Of a stretch of DNA of 64,000 nucleotides, positions 46,853 through 58,785 are shown one piece after another (position 1 is the first letter of the stretch; each line of letters opens with the position of its first letter). The DNA lies in contig OY821745.1 in the NCBI GenBank assembly GCA_963682055.1, positions 17,543,342 through 17,607,341 on the forward strand. Direction: 5' to 3'. Position numbers and translations under genes: made by a program. The notes beneath the pieces were generated by a model, which was not told the origin of the DNA, made no database searches, and saw only the letters and a list, made by a program, of their open reading frames with translations. Origin of the DNA: Primula veris (taxonomy: Eukaryota; Streptophyta; Magnoliopsida; Ericales; Primulaceae).

Positions 46853-49822
46853 TAATGTTCTTGCATATGTAGGGAATATTCCTCATTTTTTTTTCTTGGA
46901 TTTATGGCCTATAGTACACGGTTCTTACCGACTTTCTTGTTTTTCGACATTTTACTTATATTTGTATGGTTTAGGGTTTAGGGTTTAGGGTTTAGGGTTT
47001 AGGGTTTAGGTTTTAGGTTTTACGGTTTAGGGTTTAGGTAATGTTCTTGTATATGTAGAGAATAGTCCTCATTTTTTTTTCTTAGATTTATGGCCTATAT
47101 TACACGGTTTTTACCGACTTTTTTGTTGTTCGACATTTTATTTATATTTGTAAGTTTTAAGGTTTAGTGTTTAGGTTTTAGGGTTTAGGGTTTGAGGTAT
47201 AGGGTTTAGGTAATGTTCTTGCATATGTAGGGAATATTCCTCATTTTTTTTCTTGGATTTACGGCCTATAGTACACGGTTTTTACCGACTTTTTTGTTTT
47301 TCGACATTTTATTTATATTTGTATTGTTTAGGGTTTACAGTTTAGGTTTTAGGTTTTAGGGTTTAGGGTTTCAGGTTTAGGGTTTAGGTAATGTTCTTGT
47401 ATATGTTGGGAATAGTCCTCATTTTTTTTCTTGGATTTATGGCCTATAGTACACGGTTTTTACTGACATTTTTGTTTTTCGACATTTTATTTATATTTGT
47501 ATGGTTTAGGGTTTACGGTTTAGGTTTTATGGTCTAGGGTTTCAAGTTTAGGGTTTAGGTAATTTTCTTGCATAACTAGGGAATATTCCTCATTTTTTTT
47601 CTTGGATTTATGCCTATAGTACACGGTTTTTACAGACTTTTTCGTTTTTCGACATTTTATATATTTTGTATGGTTTAAGGTTTACGGTTTAGGTTTTAGG
47701 GTTTAGGTAATGTTCTCGCATAACTAGGGAATATTCCTCATTTTTTTTTTCTTGGATTTATGGCCTATATTATATGGTTTTAACCGACTTTTTTGTTTTT
47801 CGACATTTTATTTATATTTGTATGGTTTAGGGTTTAGGGTTTAGGTTTTAGGGTTTATGGTTTCAGGTTTAGGGTTTAGGTAATGTTCTTGCATATGTAG
47901 GGAATATTCCTCATTTTTTTTTCTTGGATTTATGGCCTATAGTACACGGTTCTTACCGACTTTCTTGTTTTTCGACATTTTACTTATATTTTTATGGTTT
48001 AGGGTTTAGGGTTTAGGGTTTAGGGTTTAGGTTTTAGGTTTTACGGTTTAGGGTTTAGGTAATGTTCTTGTATATGTAGAGAATAGTCCTCATTTTTTTT
48101 TCTTAGATTTATGGCCTATATTACACGGTTTTTACCGACTTTTTTGTTGTTCGACATTTTATTTATATTTGTAAGTTTTAAGGTTTAGTGTTTAGGTTTT
48201 ATGGTTTAGGGTTTCAGGTATAGGGTTTAGGTAATGTTCTTGCATATGTAGGGAATATTCCTCATTTTTTTTCTTGGATTTATGGCCTATAGTACACGGT
48301 TTTTACCGACTTTTTTTGTTTTTCGACATTTTATTTATATTTGTATGGTTTAGGGTTTACGGTTTAGGTTTTAGGGTTTAGGGTTTGAGGTTTAGGGTTT
48401 AGGTAATGTTCTTGCATAACTAGGGAATATTCCTCATTTTTTTTCTTGGATCTATGCCTATAGTACACGGTTTTTACAGACTTTTTTGTTTTTGGACATT
48501 TTATTTATTTTGTATGGTTTAGGGTTTACAGTTTAGGTTTAGGGTTTAGGGTTTGAGGTTTAGGGTTTAGGTAATGTTTTTGCATATGTAGGGAATATTC
48601 CTCATTTTTGTTCTTGGATTTATGGCCTATAGTATACGGTTTTACCGACTTTTTTGTTTTTTGACATTTTATTTATATTGGTATTGTTTAGGGTTTAGGG
48701 TTTAGGTTTTAGGTTTTAGGGTTTAGGGTTTCAGGTTTAGGGTTTAGGAAATTTTCCTGCATATGTAGGGAATATTCCTCATTTTTTTTCTTGGATTTAT
48801 GTCCTATAGTACACGGTTTTTACCGACTTTTTTGTTGTTCGACATTTTATTTATATTTGTATGTTTTAAGGTTTAGGGTTTAGGTTTTAGGGTTTATGTT
48901 TTACGGTTTAGGCTTTCAGGTTTAGGGTTTACGTAATGTTCTTGCATATTTAGGGATTATCCCTCATTTTTTTTCTTAGATTTATGGCCTATAGTACACG
49001 GTTCTTACCGACTTTTTTAATTTTCGACATTTTACTTATATTTGTATGGTTTAGGGTTTAGGGTTTAGGGTTTAGGGTTTAGGGTTTAGGGTTTAGGTTT
49101 TAGGTTTTACGGTTTAGGGTTTAGGCAATGTTCTTGAATATGTAGAGAATAGTCCTCATTTTTTTTTCTTAGATTTATGGCCTATATTACACGGTTTTTA
49201 CCGACTTTTTTGTTGTTCGACATTTTATTTATATTTGAAAGTTTTAAGGTTTAGTGTTTAGGTTTTATGGTTTAGGGTTTCAGGTATAGGGTTTAGGTAA
49301 TGTTCTTGCATATGTAGGGAATATTCCTCATTTTTTTTCTTGGATTTATGGCCTATAGTACACGGTTTTTACCGACTTTTATGTTTTTCGACATTTTATT
49401 TATATTTGTATGGTTTAGGGTTTACGGTTTGGGTTTTAGGGTTTAGGGTTTCAGGTTTAGGGTTTAGGTAATATTTTTGCATATGTAGGGAATATTCCTC
49501 ATTTTTTTCTTGGATTTATGGCCTATAGTATACGGTTTTACCGACTTTATTGTTTTTTGACATTTTATTTATATTGGTATTGTTTAGGGCTTAGGGTTTA
49601 GGGTTTAGGTTTTAGGTTTTAGGATTTAGGGTTTCAGGTTTAGGGTTTAGGTAATGTTCTTGCATATGTAGGGAATATTCCTCATTTTTTTTCTTGGATT
49701 TATGGCCTATAGTACACAGATTTTACCGACTATTTTGTTTTTCGATATTTTATTTATATTTGTATGGTTTATGGTTTATGGTTTAGGTTTTCGGGTTTAG
49801 GGTTTGAGGTATAGGGTTTAGG

Positions 49823-52588
49823 AAATTTTCCTGCATATGTAGGGAATATTCGTCATTTTTTTTCTTGGATTTATGGCCTATAGTACACGGTTTTTACCGA
49901 CTTTTTTGTTGTTCGACATTTTATTTATATTTGTATGTTTTAAGGATTAGGGTTTAGGTTTTAGGGTTTATGTTTTACGGTTTAGGCTTTCAGGTTTAGG
50001 GTTTGCGTAATGTTCTTGCATATGTAGGGATTATTCCTCATTTTTTTTCTTAAATTTATGGCCTATAGTACACGGTTCTTACCGACTTTTTTGTTATTCG
50101 ATATTTTACTTATATTTGTATGGTTTAGGGTTTAGGGTTTAGGTTTTAGGTTTTATGGTTTAGGGTTTAGTTAATGTTCTTGTATATGTAGAGAATAGTC
50201 CTCATTTTTTTTTCTTAGATTTATGGCCTATTTTACACGGTTTTTACCGACTTTTTTGTTGTTCGACATTTTATTTATATTTGTAAGTTTTAAGGTTTAG
50301 TGTTTAGGTTTTAGGGTTTAGGGTTTGAGGTATAGGGTTTAGGTAATGTTCTTGCATATGTAGGGAATATTCCTCATTTTTTTTCTTGGATTTACGGCCT
50401 ATAGTACACGGTTTTTACCGACTTTTTTGTTTTTCGACATTTTATTTATATTTGTATTGTTTAGGGTTTACAGTTTAGGTTTTAGGTTTTAGGGTTTAGG
50501 GTTTCAGGTTTAGGGTTTAGGTAATGTTCTTGTATATGTTGGGAATAGTCCTCATTTTTTTTCTTGGATTTATGGCCTATAGTACACGGTTTTTACTGAC
50601 ATTTTTGTTTTTCGACATTTTATTTATATTTGTATGGTTTAGGGTTTACGGTTTAGGTTTTATGGTCTAGGGTTTCAAGTTTAGGGTTTAGGTAATTTTC
50701 TTGCATAACTAGGGAATATTCCTCATTTTTTTTCTTGGATTTATGCCTATAGTACACGGTTTTTACAGACTTTTTCGTTTTTCGACATTTTATATATTTT
50801 GTATGGTTTAAGGTTTACGGTTTAGGTTTTAGGGTTTAGGTAATGTTCTCGCATAACTAGGGAATATTCCTCATTTTTTTTTTCTTGGATTTATGGCCTA
50901 TATTATATGGTTTTAACCGACTTTTTTGTTTTTCGACATTTTATTTATATTTGTATGGTTTAGGGTTTAGGGTTTAGGTTTTAGGGTTTATGGTTTCAGG
51001 TTTAGGGTTTAGGTAATGTTCTTGCATATGTAGGGAATATTCCTCATTTTTTTTTCTTGGATTTATGGCCTATAGTACACGGTTCTTACCGACTTTCTTG
51101 TTTTTCGACATTTTACTTATATTTGTATGGTTTAGGGTTTAGGGTTTAGGGTTTAGGGTTTAGGTTTTAGGTTTTACGGTTTAGGGTTTAGGTAATGTTC
51201 TTGTATATGTAGAGAATAGTCCTCATTTTTTTTTCTTAGATTTATGGCCTATATTACACGGTTTTTACCGACTTTTTTGTTGTTCGACATTTTATTTATA
51301 TTTGTAAGTTTTAAGGTTTAGTGTTTAGGTTTTATGGTTTAGGGTTTCAGGTATAGGGTTTAGGTAATGTTCTTGCATATGTAGGGAATATTCCTCATTT
51401 TTTTTCTTGGATTTATGGCCTATAGTACACGGTTTTTACCGACTTTTTTTGTTTTTCGACATTTATTTTTATATTTGTATGGTTTAGGGTTTACGGTTTA
51501 GGTTTTAGGGTTTAGGGTTTCAGGTTTAGGGTTTAGGTAATGTTCTTGCATAACTAGGGAATATTCCTCATTTTTTTTCTTGGATCTATGCCTATAGTAC
51601 ACGGTTTTTACAGACTTTTTTGTTTTTGGACATTTTATTTATTTTGTATGGTTTAGGGTTTACAATTTAGGTTTAGGGTTTAGGGTTTGAGGTTTAGGGT
51701 TTAGGTAATGTTTTTGCATATGTAGGGAATATTCCTCATTTTTGTTCTTGGATTTATGGCCTATAGTATACGGTTTTACCGACTTTTTTGTTTTTTGACA
51801 TTTTATTTATATTGGTATTGTTTAGGGTTTAGGATTTAGGTTTTAGGTTTTAGGGTTTAGGGTTTCAGGTTTAGGGTTTAGGAAATTTTCCTGCATATGT
51901 AGGGAATATTCCTCATTTTTTTTCTTGGATTTATGTCCTATAGTACACGGTTTTTACCGACTTTTTTGTTGTTCGACATTTTATTTATATTTGTATGTTT
52001 TAAGGTTTAGGGTTTAGGTTTTAGGGTTTATGTTTTACGGTTTAGGCTTTCAGGTTTAGGGTTTACGTAATGTTCTTGCATATGTAGGGATTATCCCTCA
52101 TTTTTTTTCTTAGATTTATGGCTTATAGTACACGGTTCTTACCGACTTTTTTATTTTTCGACATTTTACTTATATTTGTATGGTTTAGGGTTTAGGGTTT
52201 AGGGTTTAGGGTTTAGGTTTTAGGTTTTACGGTTTAGGGTTTAGGCAATGTTCTTGAATATGTAGAGAATAGTCCTCATTTTTTTTTCTTAGATTTATGG
52301 CCTATATTACACGGTTTTTACCGACTTTTTTGTTGTTCGACATTTTATTTATATTTGAAAGTTTTAAGGTTTAGTGTTTAGGTTTTATGGTTTAGGGTTT
52401 CAGGTATAGGGTTTAGGTAATGTTCTTGCATATGTAGGGAATATTCCTCATTTTTTTTGTTGGATTTATGGCCTATAGTACACGGTTTTTACCGACTTTT
52501 ATGTTTTTCGACATTTTATTTATATTTGTATTGTTTAGGGTTTACGGTTTAGGTTTTAGGGTTTATGGTTTCAGGTTTAGGGTTTAGG
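49823..52588 (+). repeat. HOR-II partial unit A to K, 16 monomers
   Basis: Monomer starts: A 49823, B 50008, C 50172, D 50344, E 50522, F 50693, G 50841, H 51014, C' 51193, N 51365, O 51538, P 51706, Q 51883, R 52068, J 52246, K 52418. A has ATTCGTCATTTT, a subtype shared with the A monomers of HOR-III to the right. N has a private rearranged ACATTTATTTTTATA near 51463. K runs straight into H, skipping L and M. Confidence 0.87.
52418..52588 (+). repeat. K monomer with K-to-H register shift, second copy
   Basis: It has the same junction as at 46682: K core, then TTTACGG, TTTATGG, TTTCAGG, then H at 52589. It starts the second copy of the nine-monomer H-K block. Confidence 0.86.
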
Positions 52589-54183
52589 TAATGTTCTTGC
52601 ATATGTAGGGAATATTTCTCATTTTTTTTTCTTGGATTTATGGCCTATAGTACACGGTTCTTACCGACTTTCTTGTTTTTCGACATTTTACTTATATTTG
52701 TATGGTTTAGGGTTTAGGGTTTAGGGTTTAGGGTTTAGGGTTTAGGTTTTAGGTTTTACGGTTTAGGGTTTAGGTAATGTTCTTGTATATGTAGAGAATA
52801 GTCCTCATTTTTTTTTCTTAGATTTATGGCCTATATTACACGGTTTTTACCGACTTTTTTGTTGTTCGACATTTTATTTATATTTGTAAGTTTTAAGGTT
52901 TAGTGTTTAGGTTTTATGGTTTAGGGTTTCAGGTATAGGGTATAGGTAATGTTCTTGCATATGTAGGGAATATTCCTCATTTTTTTTCTTGGATTTATGG
53001 CCTATAGTACACGGTTTTTACCGACTTTTTTTGTTTTTCGACATTTTATTTATATTTGTATGGTTTAGGGTTTACGGTTTAGGTTTTAGGGTTTAGGGTT
53101 TCAGGTTTAGGGTTTAGGTAATGTTCTTGCATAACTAGGGAATATTCCTCATTTTTTTTCTTGGATCTATGCCTATAGTACACGGTTTTTACAGACTTTT
53201 TTGTTTTTGGACATTTTATTTATTTTGTATGGTTTAGGGTTTACAGTTTAGGTTTAGGGTTTAGGGTTTGAGGTTTAGGGTTTAGGTAATGTTTTTGCAT
53301 ATGTAGGGAATATTCCTCATTTTTGTTCTTGGATTTATGGCCTATAGTATACGGTTTTACCGACTTTTTTGTTTTTTGACATTTTATTTATATTGGTATT
53401 GTTTAGGGTTTAGGGTTTAGGTTTTAGGTTTTAGGGTTTAGGGTTTCAGGTTTAGGGTTTAGGAAATTTTCCTGCATATGTAGGGAATATTTCTCATTTT
53501 TTTTCTTGGATTTATGTCCTATAGTACACGGTTTTTACCGACTTTTTTGTTGTTCGACATTTTATTTATATTTGTATGTTTTAAGGTTTAGGGTTTAGGT
53601 TTTAGGGTTTATGTTTTACGGTTTAGGCTTTCAGGTTTAGGGTTTACGTAATGTTCTTGCATATTTAGGGATTATCCCTCATTTTTTTTCTTAGATTTAT
53701 GGCCTATAGTACACGGTTCTTACCGACTTTTTTATTTTTCGACATTTTACTTATATTTGTATGGTTTAGGGTTTAGGGTTTAGGGTTTAGGGTTTAGGGT
53801 TTAGGTTTTAGGTTTTACGGTTTAGGGTTTAGGCAATGTTCTTGAATATGTAGAGAATAGTCCTCATTTTTTTTTCTTAGATTTATGGCCTATATTACAC
53901 GGTTTTTACCGACTTTTTTGTTGTTCGACATTTTATTTATATTTGAAAGTTTTAAGGTTTAGTGTTTAGGTTTTATGGTTTAGGGTTTCAGGTATAGGGT
54001 TTAGGTAATGTTCTTGCATATGTAGGGAATATTCCTCATTTTTTTTCTTGGATTTATGGCCTATAGTACACGGTTTTTACCGACTTTTTTGTTTTTCGAC
54101 ATTTTATTTATATTTGTATTGTTTAGGGTTTACAGTTTAGGTTTTAGGTTTTAGGGTTTAGGGTTTCAGGTTTAGGGTTTAGG
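52589..54183 (+). repeat. HOR-II nine-monomer block H-C'-N-O-P-Q-R-J-K/D
   Basis: Monomer starts: H 52589, C' 52775, N 52947, O 53119, P 53287, Q 53464, R 53649, J 53834, K/D chimera 54006. It is a second copy of the block at 51014-52588; H to H spacing is 1575 bp. N is preceded by GGTATAGGGTATAGG, a private variant. The final monomer has K-type ATGG on its left and the D-type right half ending TTTACAG, which restores the register to E. Confidence 0.86.
54006..54183 (+). repeat. Chimeric monomer K/D, second type
   Basis: It has GGATTTATGG as in K but GACTTTTTTG and the TTTACAG exit as in D, then E follows. Unlike the chimera at 37910 the switch is upstream of the GACTTTT region, so this is an independent event. 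Confidence 0.84.
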
Positions 54184-55919
54184 TAATGTTCTTGTATATG
54201 TTGGGAATAGTCCTCATTTTTTTTCTTGGATTTATGGCCTATAGTACACGGTTTTTACTGACATTTTTGTTTTTCGACATTTTATTTATATTTGTATGGT
54301 TTAGGGTTTACGGTTTAGGTTTTATGGTCTAGGGTTTCAGGTTTAGGGTTTAGGTAATTTTCTTGCATAACTAGGGAATATTTCTCATTTTTTTTCTTGG
54401 ATTTATGCCTATAGTACACGGTTTTTACAGACTTTTTCGTTTTTCGACATTTTATATATTTTGTATGGTTTAAGGTTTACGGTTTAGGTTTTAGGGTTTA
54501 GGTAATGTTCTCGCATAACTAGGGAATATTCCTCATTTTTTTTTTCTTGGATTTATGGCCTATATTATACGGTTTTAACCGACTTTTTTGTTTTTCGACA
54601 TTTTATTTATATTTGTATGGTTTAGGGTGTAGGGTTTAGGTTTTAGGCTTTATGGTTTCAGGTTTAGGGTTTAGGTAATGTTCTTTCATATGTAGGGAAT
54701 ATTCCTAATTTTTTTTTCTTGGATTTATGGCCTATAGTACACGGTTCTTACCGACTTTCTTGTTTTTCGACATTTTACTTATATTTGTATGGTTTAGGGT
54801 TTAGGGTTTAGGGTTTAGGGTTTAGGGTTTAGGGTTTAGGTTTTAGGTTTTACGGTTTAGGGTTTAGGTAATGTTCTTGTATATGTAGAGAATAGTCCTC
54901 ATTTTTGTTTCTTAGATTTATGGCCTATATTACACGGTTTTTACCGACTTTTTTGTTGTTCGACATTTTATTTATATTTGTAAGTTTTAAGGTTTAGTGT
55001 TTAGGTTTTATGGTTTAGGGTTTCAGGTATAGGGTTTAGGTAATGTTCTTGCATATGTAGGGAATATTCCTCATTTTTTTTCTTGGATTTATGGCCTATA
55101 GTACACGGTTTTTACCGACTTTTTTTGTTTTTCGACATTTTATTTATATTTGTATGGTTTAGGGTTTACGGTTTAGGTTTTAGGGTTTAGGGTTTCAGGT
55201 TTAGGGTTTAGGTAATGTTCTTGCATAACTAGGGAATATTCCTCATTTTTTTTCTTGGATCTATGCCTATAGTACACGGTTTTTACAGACTTTTTTGTTT
55301 TTGGACATTTTATTTATTTTGTATGGTTTAGGGTTTACAGTTTAGGTTTAGGGTTTAGGGTTTCAGGTTTAGGGTTTAGGTAATGTTTTTGCATATGTAG
55401 GGAATATTCCTCATTTTTGTTCTTGGATTTATGGCCTATAGTATACGGTTTTACCGACTTTTTTGTTTTTTGACATTTTATTTATATTGGTATTGTTTAG
55501 GGTTTAGGGTTTAGGTTTTAGGTTTTAGGGTTTAGGGTTTCAGGTTTAGGGTTTAGGAAATTTTCCTGCATATGTAGGGAATATTCCTCATTTTTTTTCT
55601 TGGATTTATGTCCTATAGTACACGGTTTTTACCGACTTTTTTGTTGTTCGACATTTTATTTATATTTGTATGTTTTAAGGTTTAGGGTTTAGGTTTTAGG
55701 GTTTATGTTTTACGGTTTAGGCTTTCAGGTTTAGGGTTTACGTAATGTTCTTGCATATGTAGGGATTATCCCTCATTTTTTTCTTAGATTTATGGCCTAT
55801 AGTACACGGTTCTTACCGACTTTTTTATTTTTCGACATTTTACTTATATTTGTATGGTTTAGGGTTTAAGGTTTAGGGTTTAGGGTTTAAGTTTTAGGTT
55901 TTACGGTTTAGGGTTTAGG
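54184..55919 (+). repeat. HOR-II block E-F-G-H-C'-N-O-P-Q-R
   Basis: Monomer starts: E 54184, F 54355, G 54503, H 54676, C' 54869, N 55041, O 55213, P 55381, Q 55558, R 55743. H has the private TTCTTTCATATG and ATTCCTAATTTT. The G-H block has TAGGGTGTAGGG. C' has ATTTTTGTTTCTTAG. This is the last HOR-II block; R leads directly into the first S monomer at 55920. Confidence 0.86.
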
Positions 55920-56083
55920 TAATGTTCTTGCATATGTAGGGAATATTCCTCATTTTTTTTCTTGGAATTATGGCCTATAGTACACAGATTTAACGGACTT
56001 TTTTGTTTTTCGACATTTTATTTATATTTGTATGGTTTAGGGTTTAGGGTTTACGGTTTAGGTTTTAGGGTTTAGGGTTTAGG
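55920..56083 (+). repeat. Monomer class S (exemplar)
   Basis: It is recognised by CTTGGAATTATGG and AGATTTAACGGAC. In full HOR-III units it carries a D-type lead-in. It is found only at 55920, 58069, 60254 and 62391. Confidence 0.86.
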
Positions 56084-56252
56084 TAATGTTCTTGCATAAC
56101 TAGGGAATATTCCTCATTTTTTTTCTTGGATTTATGCCTATAGTACAGGGTTTTTACAGACTTTTTTGTTTTTTGACATTTTATTTATTTTGTATGGTTT
56201 AGGGTTTACGATTTAGGTTTTAGGGTTTAGGGTTTCAGGTTTAGGGTTAAGG
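56084..56252 (+). repeat. Monomer class T (exemplar)
   Basis: It is F/O/X-like (TTGCATAACTAGGG, ATGCCTATAG) with GTACAGGGTTTTTACAGAC and exit TTTACGATTTAGG. HOR-III only. Confidence 0.86.
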
Positions 56253-56471
56253 TAATGTTTTTGCATATGTAGGGAATATTCCTCATTTTTTTTCTTGGAT
56301 TTATGGCCTATAGTATACGGTTTTACCGACTTTTTTGTTTTTTAACATTTTATTTATATTTGTATTGTTTAGGGTTTAGGGTTTAGGGTTTAGGGTTTAG
56401 GGTTTAGGGTTTAGGGTTTAGGGTTTAGGGTTTAGGTTTTAGGATTTAGGGTTTAAAGTTTAGGGTTAAGG
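56253..56471 (+). repeat. Monomer class U (exemplar)
   Basis: It is L/P/Y-like (AGTATACGGTTTTACCG) with GTTTTTTAACATT and entry GGGTTAAGGTAATG. It exits into a long perfect TTTAGGG run. HOR-III only. Confidence 0.86.
56368..56430 (+). repeat. Perfect telomere tract, (TTTAGGG)9
   Basis: Nine uninterrupted units lie in the U-V block of the first HOR-III copy. Confidence 0.92.
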
Positions 56472-56663
56472 TAATGTTCTTGCATATGTAGAGAATATTC
56501 CTCATTTTTTTTCTTGGATTTATGGCCTATAGTACACAGATTTAACCGACTTTTTTGTTTTTCGACATTTTATTTATATTTGTAGGGTTTAGGGTTTAGG
56601 GTTTAGGGTTTAGGGTTTAGGTTTTAGGTTTTAGGGTTTAGGGTTTCAGGTTTAGGGTTTAGG
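56472..56663 (+). repeat. Monomer class V (exemplar)
   Basis: It is entered through TTTAAAGTTTAGGGTTAAGG and recognised by GTAGAGAATATTCC and AGATTTAACCGAC, which it shares with Z. HOR-III only. Confidence 0.86.
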
Positions 56664-56846
56664 TAATGGTCTTGCATATGTAGGGGATATTCCTCATTTT
56701 TTTCTTAGATTTATGGCCTATAGTACACAGATTTTACCGACTTTTTTGTTTTTCAACATTTTATTTATATTTGTATGGTTTAGGGTTTAGAGTTTAAGGT
56801 TTAGGGTTTAGGTTTTAGGGTTTAGGGTTTACGTTTAGGGTTTAGG
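56664..56846 (+). repeat. Monomer class W (exemplar)
   Basis: It is recognised by TAATGGTCTTGC, GTAGGGGATATTCC, CTTAGATTTATGG, AGATTTTACCGAC (as in M) and TTTTTCAACATT. The exit has TTTAGAG and TTTAAGG. HOR-III only. Confidence 0.86.
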
Positions 56847-57015
56847 TAATGTTCTTGCATAACTAGGGAATATTCCTCATTTTTTTTCTTGGATTTATGC
56901 CTATAGTACATGGTTTTTATAGACTTTTTTGTTTTTCGACATTTTATTTATTTTGTATGGTTTAGGTTTTACGGTTTAGGTTTTACGGTTTAGTGTTTCA
57001 GGTTTAGGGTTTAGG
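56847..57015 (+). repeat. Monomer class X (exemplar)
   Basis: It is F/O/T-like (CATAACTAGGG, ATGCCTATAG) with TACATGGTTTTTATAGAC. Its telomeric block lacks any perfect run and reads TTTTACGG TTTAGG TTTTACGG TTTAGTG. HOR-III only. Confidence 0.86.
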
Positions 57016-57206
57016 TAATGTTTTTGCATATGTAGGAAATATTCCTTATTTTTTTTCTTGGATTTATGGCCTATAGTATACGGTTTTACCGAATTTTTTG
57101 TTTTTTGACATTTTATTTATATTTGTATTGTTTAGGGTTTAGGGTTTAGGGTTTAGGGTTTCGGGTTTAGGTTTTAGGGTTTAGGGTTTTAGTTTTAGGG
57201 TTTAGG
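57016..57206 (+). repeat. Monomer class Y (exemplar)
   Basis: It is L/P/U-like (AGTATACGGTTTTACCG) with GTAGGAAATATTCCTTATT and ACCGAATTTTTTG. The exit block ends TTTCGGG, then TTTTAGTTTTAGGG. HOR-III only. Confidence 0.86.
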
Positions 57207-57370
57207 AAATGTTCCTGCATATGTAGTGAATATTCCTCATTTTTTTTCTTGGATTTATGGCCTATAGTACGCAGATTTAACCGACTTTTTTGTTTTTCGA
57301 CATTTTTTTTATATTTGTATGGTTTAGGGTTTAGGTTTTAGGGTTTAGGGTTTCAGGTTTAGGGTTTAGG
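57207..57370 (+). repeat. Monomer class Z (exemplar)
   Basis: It starts AAATGTTCCTGC, like A and Q, and then has GTACGCAGATTTAACCG and ACATTTTTTTTATA. HOR-III only, always followed by M. Confidence 0.86.
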
Positions 57371-58516
57371 TAATGTTCTTGCATATGTAGGGAATATTCC
57401 TCATTTTTTTTCTTGGATTTATGGCCTATAGTACACAGATTTTACCGACTATTTTGTTTTTCGATATTTTATTTATATTTGTATGGTTTATGGTTTAGGG
57501 TTTAGGTTTTCGGGTTTAGGGTTTGAGGTATAGGGTTTAGGAAATTTTCCTGCATATGTAGGGAATATTCGTCATTTTTTTTCTTGGATTTATGGCCTAT
57601 AGTACACGGTTTTTACCGACTTTTTTGTTGTTCGACATTTTATTTATATTTGTATGTTTTAAGGATTAGGGTTTAGGTTTTAGGGTTTAGGTTTTAGGGT
57701 TTATGTTTTACGGTTTAGGCTTTCAGGTTTAGGGTTTGCGTAATGTTCTTGCATATGTAGGGATTATTCCTCATTTTTTTCTTAAATTTATGGCCTATAG
57801 TACACGGTTCTTACCGACTTTTTTGTTTTTCGACATTTTACTTATATTTGTATGGTTTAGGGTTTAGGTTTTAGGTTTTATGGTTTAGGGTTTAGTTAAT
57901 GTTCTTGTATATGTAGAGAATAGTCCTCATTTTTTTTTCTTAGATTTATGGCCTATTTTACACGGTTTTTCCCGACTTTTTTGTTGTTCGACATTTTATT
58001 TATATTTGTAAGTTTTAAGGTTTAGTGTTTAGGTTTTAGGGTTTAGGGTTTGAGGTATAGGGTTTAGGTAATGTTCTTGCATATGTAGGGAATATTCCTC
58101 ATTTTTTTTCTTGGAATTATGGCCTATAGTACACAGATTTAACGGACTTTTTTGTTTTTCGACATTTTATTTATATTTGTATGGTTTAGGGTTTAGGGTT
58201 TACGGTTTAGGTTTTAGGGTTTAGGGTTTAGGTAATGTTCTTGCATAACTAGGGAATATTCCTCATTTTTTTTCTTGGATTTATGCCTATAGTACAGGGT
58301 TTTTACAGACTTTTTTGTTTTTTGACATTTTATTTATTTTGTATGGTTTAGGGTTTACGATTTAGGTTTTAGGGTTTAGGGTTTCAGGTTTAGGGTTAAG
58401 GTAATGTTTTTGCATATGTAGGGAATATTCCTCATTTTTTTTCTTGGATTTATGGCCTATAGTATACGGTTTTACCGACTTTTTTGTTTTTTAACATTTT
58501 ATTTATATTTGTATTG

Positions 58517-58579
58517 TTTAGGGTTTAGGGTTTAGGGTTTAGGGTTTAGGGTTTAGGGTTTAGGGTTTAGGGTTTAGGG
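58517..58579 (+). repeat. Perfect telomere tract, (TTTAGGG)9
   Basis: Nine uninterrupted units lie in the U-V block of HOR-III unit 1. Units 2 and 3 have only about four at this place. Confidence 0.92.
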
Positions 58580-58736
58580 TTTAGGTTTTAGGATTTAGGG
58601 TTTAAAGTTTAGGGTTAAGGTAATGTTCTTGCATATGTAGAGAATATTCCTCATTTTTTTTCTTGGATTTATGGCCTATAGTACACAGATTTAACCGACT
58701 TTTTTGTTTTTCGACATTTTATTTATATTTGTAGGG

Positions 58737-58785
58737 TTTAGGGTTTAGGGTTTAGGGTTTAGGGTTTAGGGTTTAGGGTTTAGGG
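58737..58785 (+). repeat. Perfect telomere tract, (TTTAGGG)7
   Basis: Seven uninterrupted units lie in the V-W block of HOR-III unit 1. The tract follows TTTGTAGGG, a form shared with the V monomer at 56472, while the later copies have TTTGTATGG. Confidence 0.92.

Larger units (their letters stand above)
45132..49822 (+). repeat. Mixed HOR-I/HOR-II unit, 27-mer (4691 bp)
   Basis: First part: A 45132, B 45331, C 45495, D 45667, E 45845, F 46016, G 46164, H 46337, I/J chimera 46509, K 46682. A K-to-H jump follows. Second part: H 46853, C' 47039, D 47211, E 47389, F 47560, G 47708, H 47881, C' 48060, N 48232, O 48404, P 48572, Q 48749, R 48934, J 49126, K 49298, L 49469, M 49652. The second part from about 48.06 kb closely resembles the HOR-II unit at 43.4-45.1 kb, including the private GGGCTTAGGG after L and TTTTTTAATTTTCG in R. 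Confidence 0.87.
55920..57541 (+). repeat. HOR-III first partial unit S to M, nine monomers
   Basis: Monomer starts: S 55920, T 56084, U 56253, V 56472, W 56664, X 56847, Y 57016, Z 57207, M 57371. It begins after R rather than after C, so it marks the HOR-II to HOR-III boundary. The U-V block carries nine perfect TTTAGGG units. Z has GTAGTGAATATTCC, where later copies have GTAGGGAATATTCC. Confidence 0.88.
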
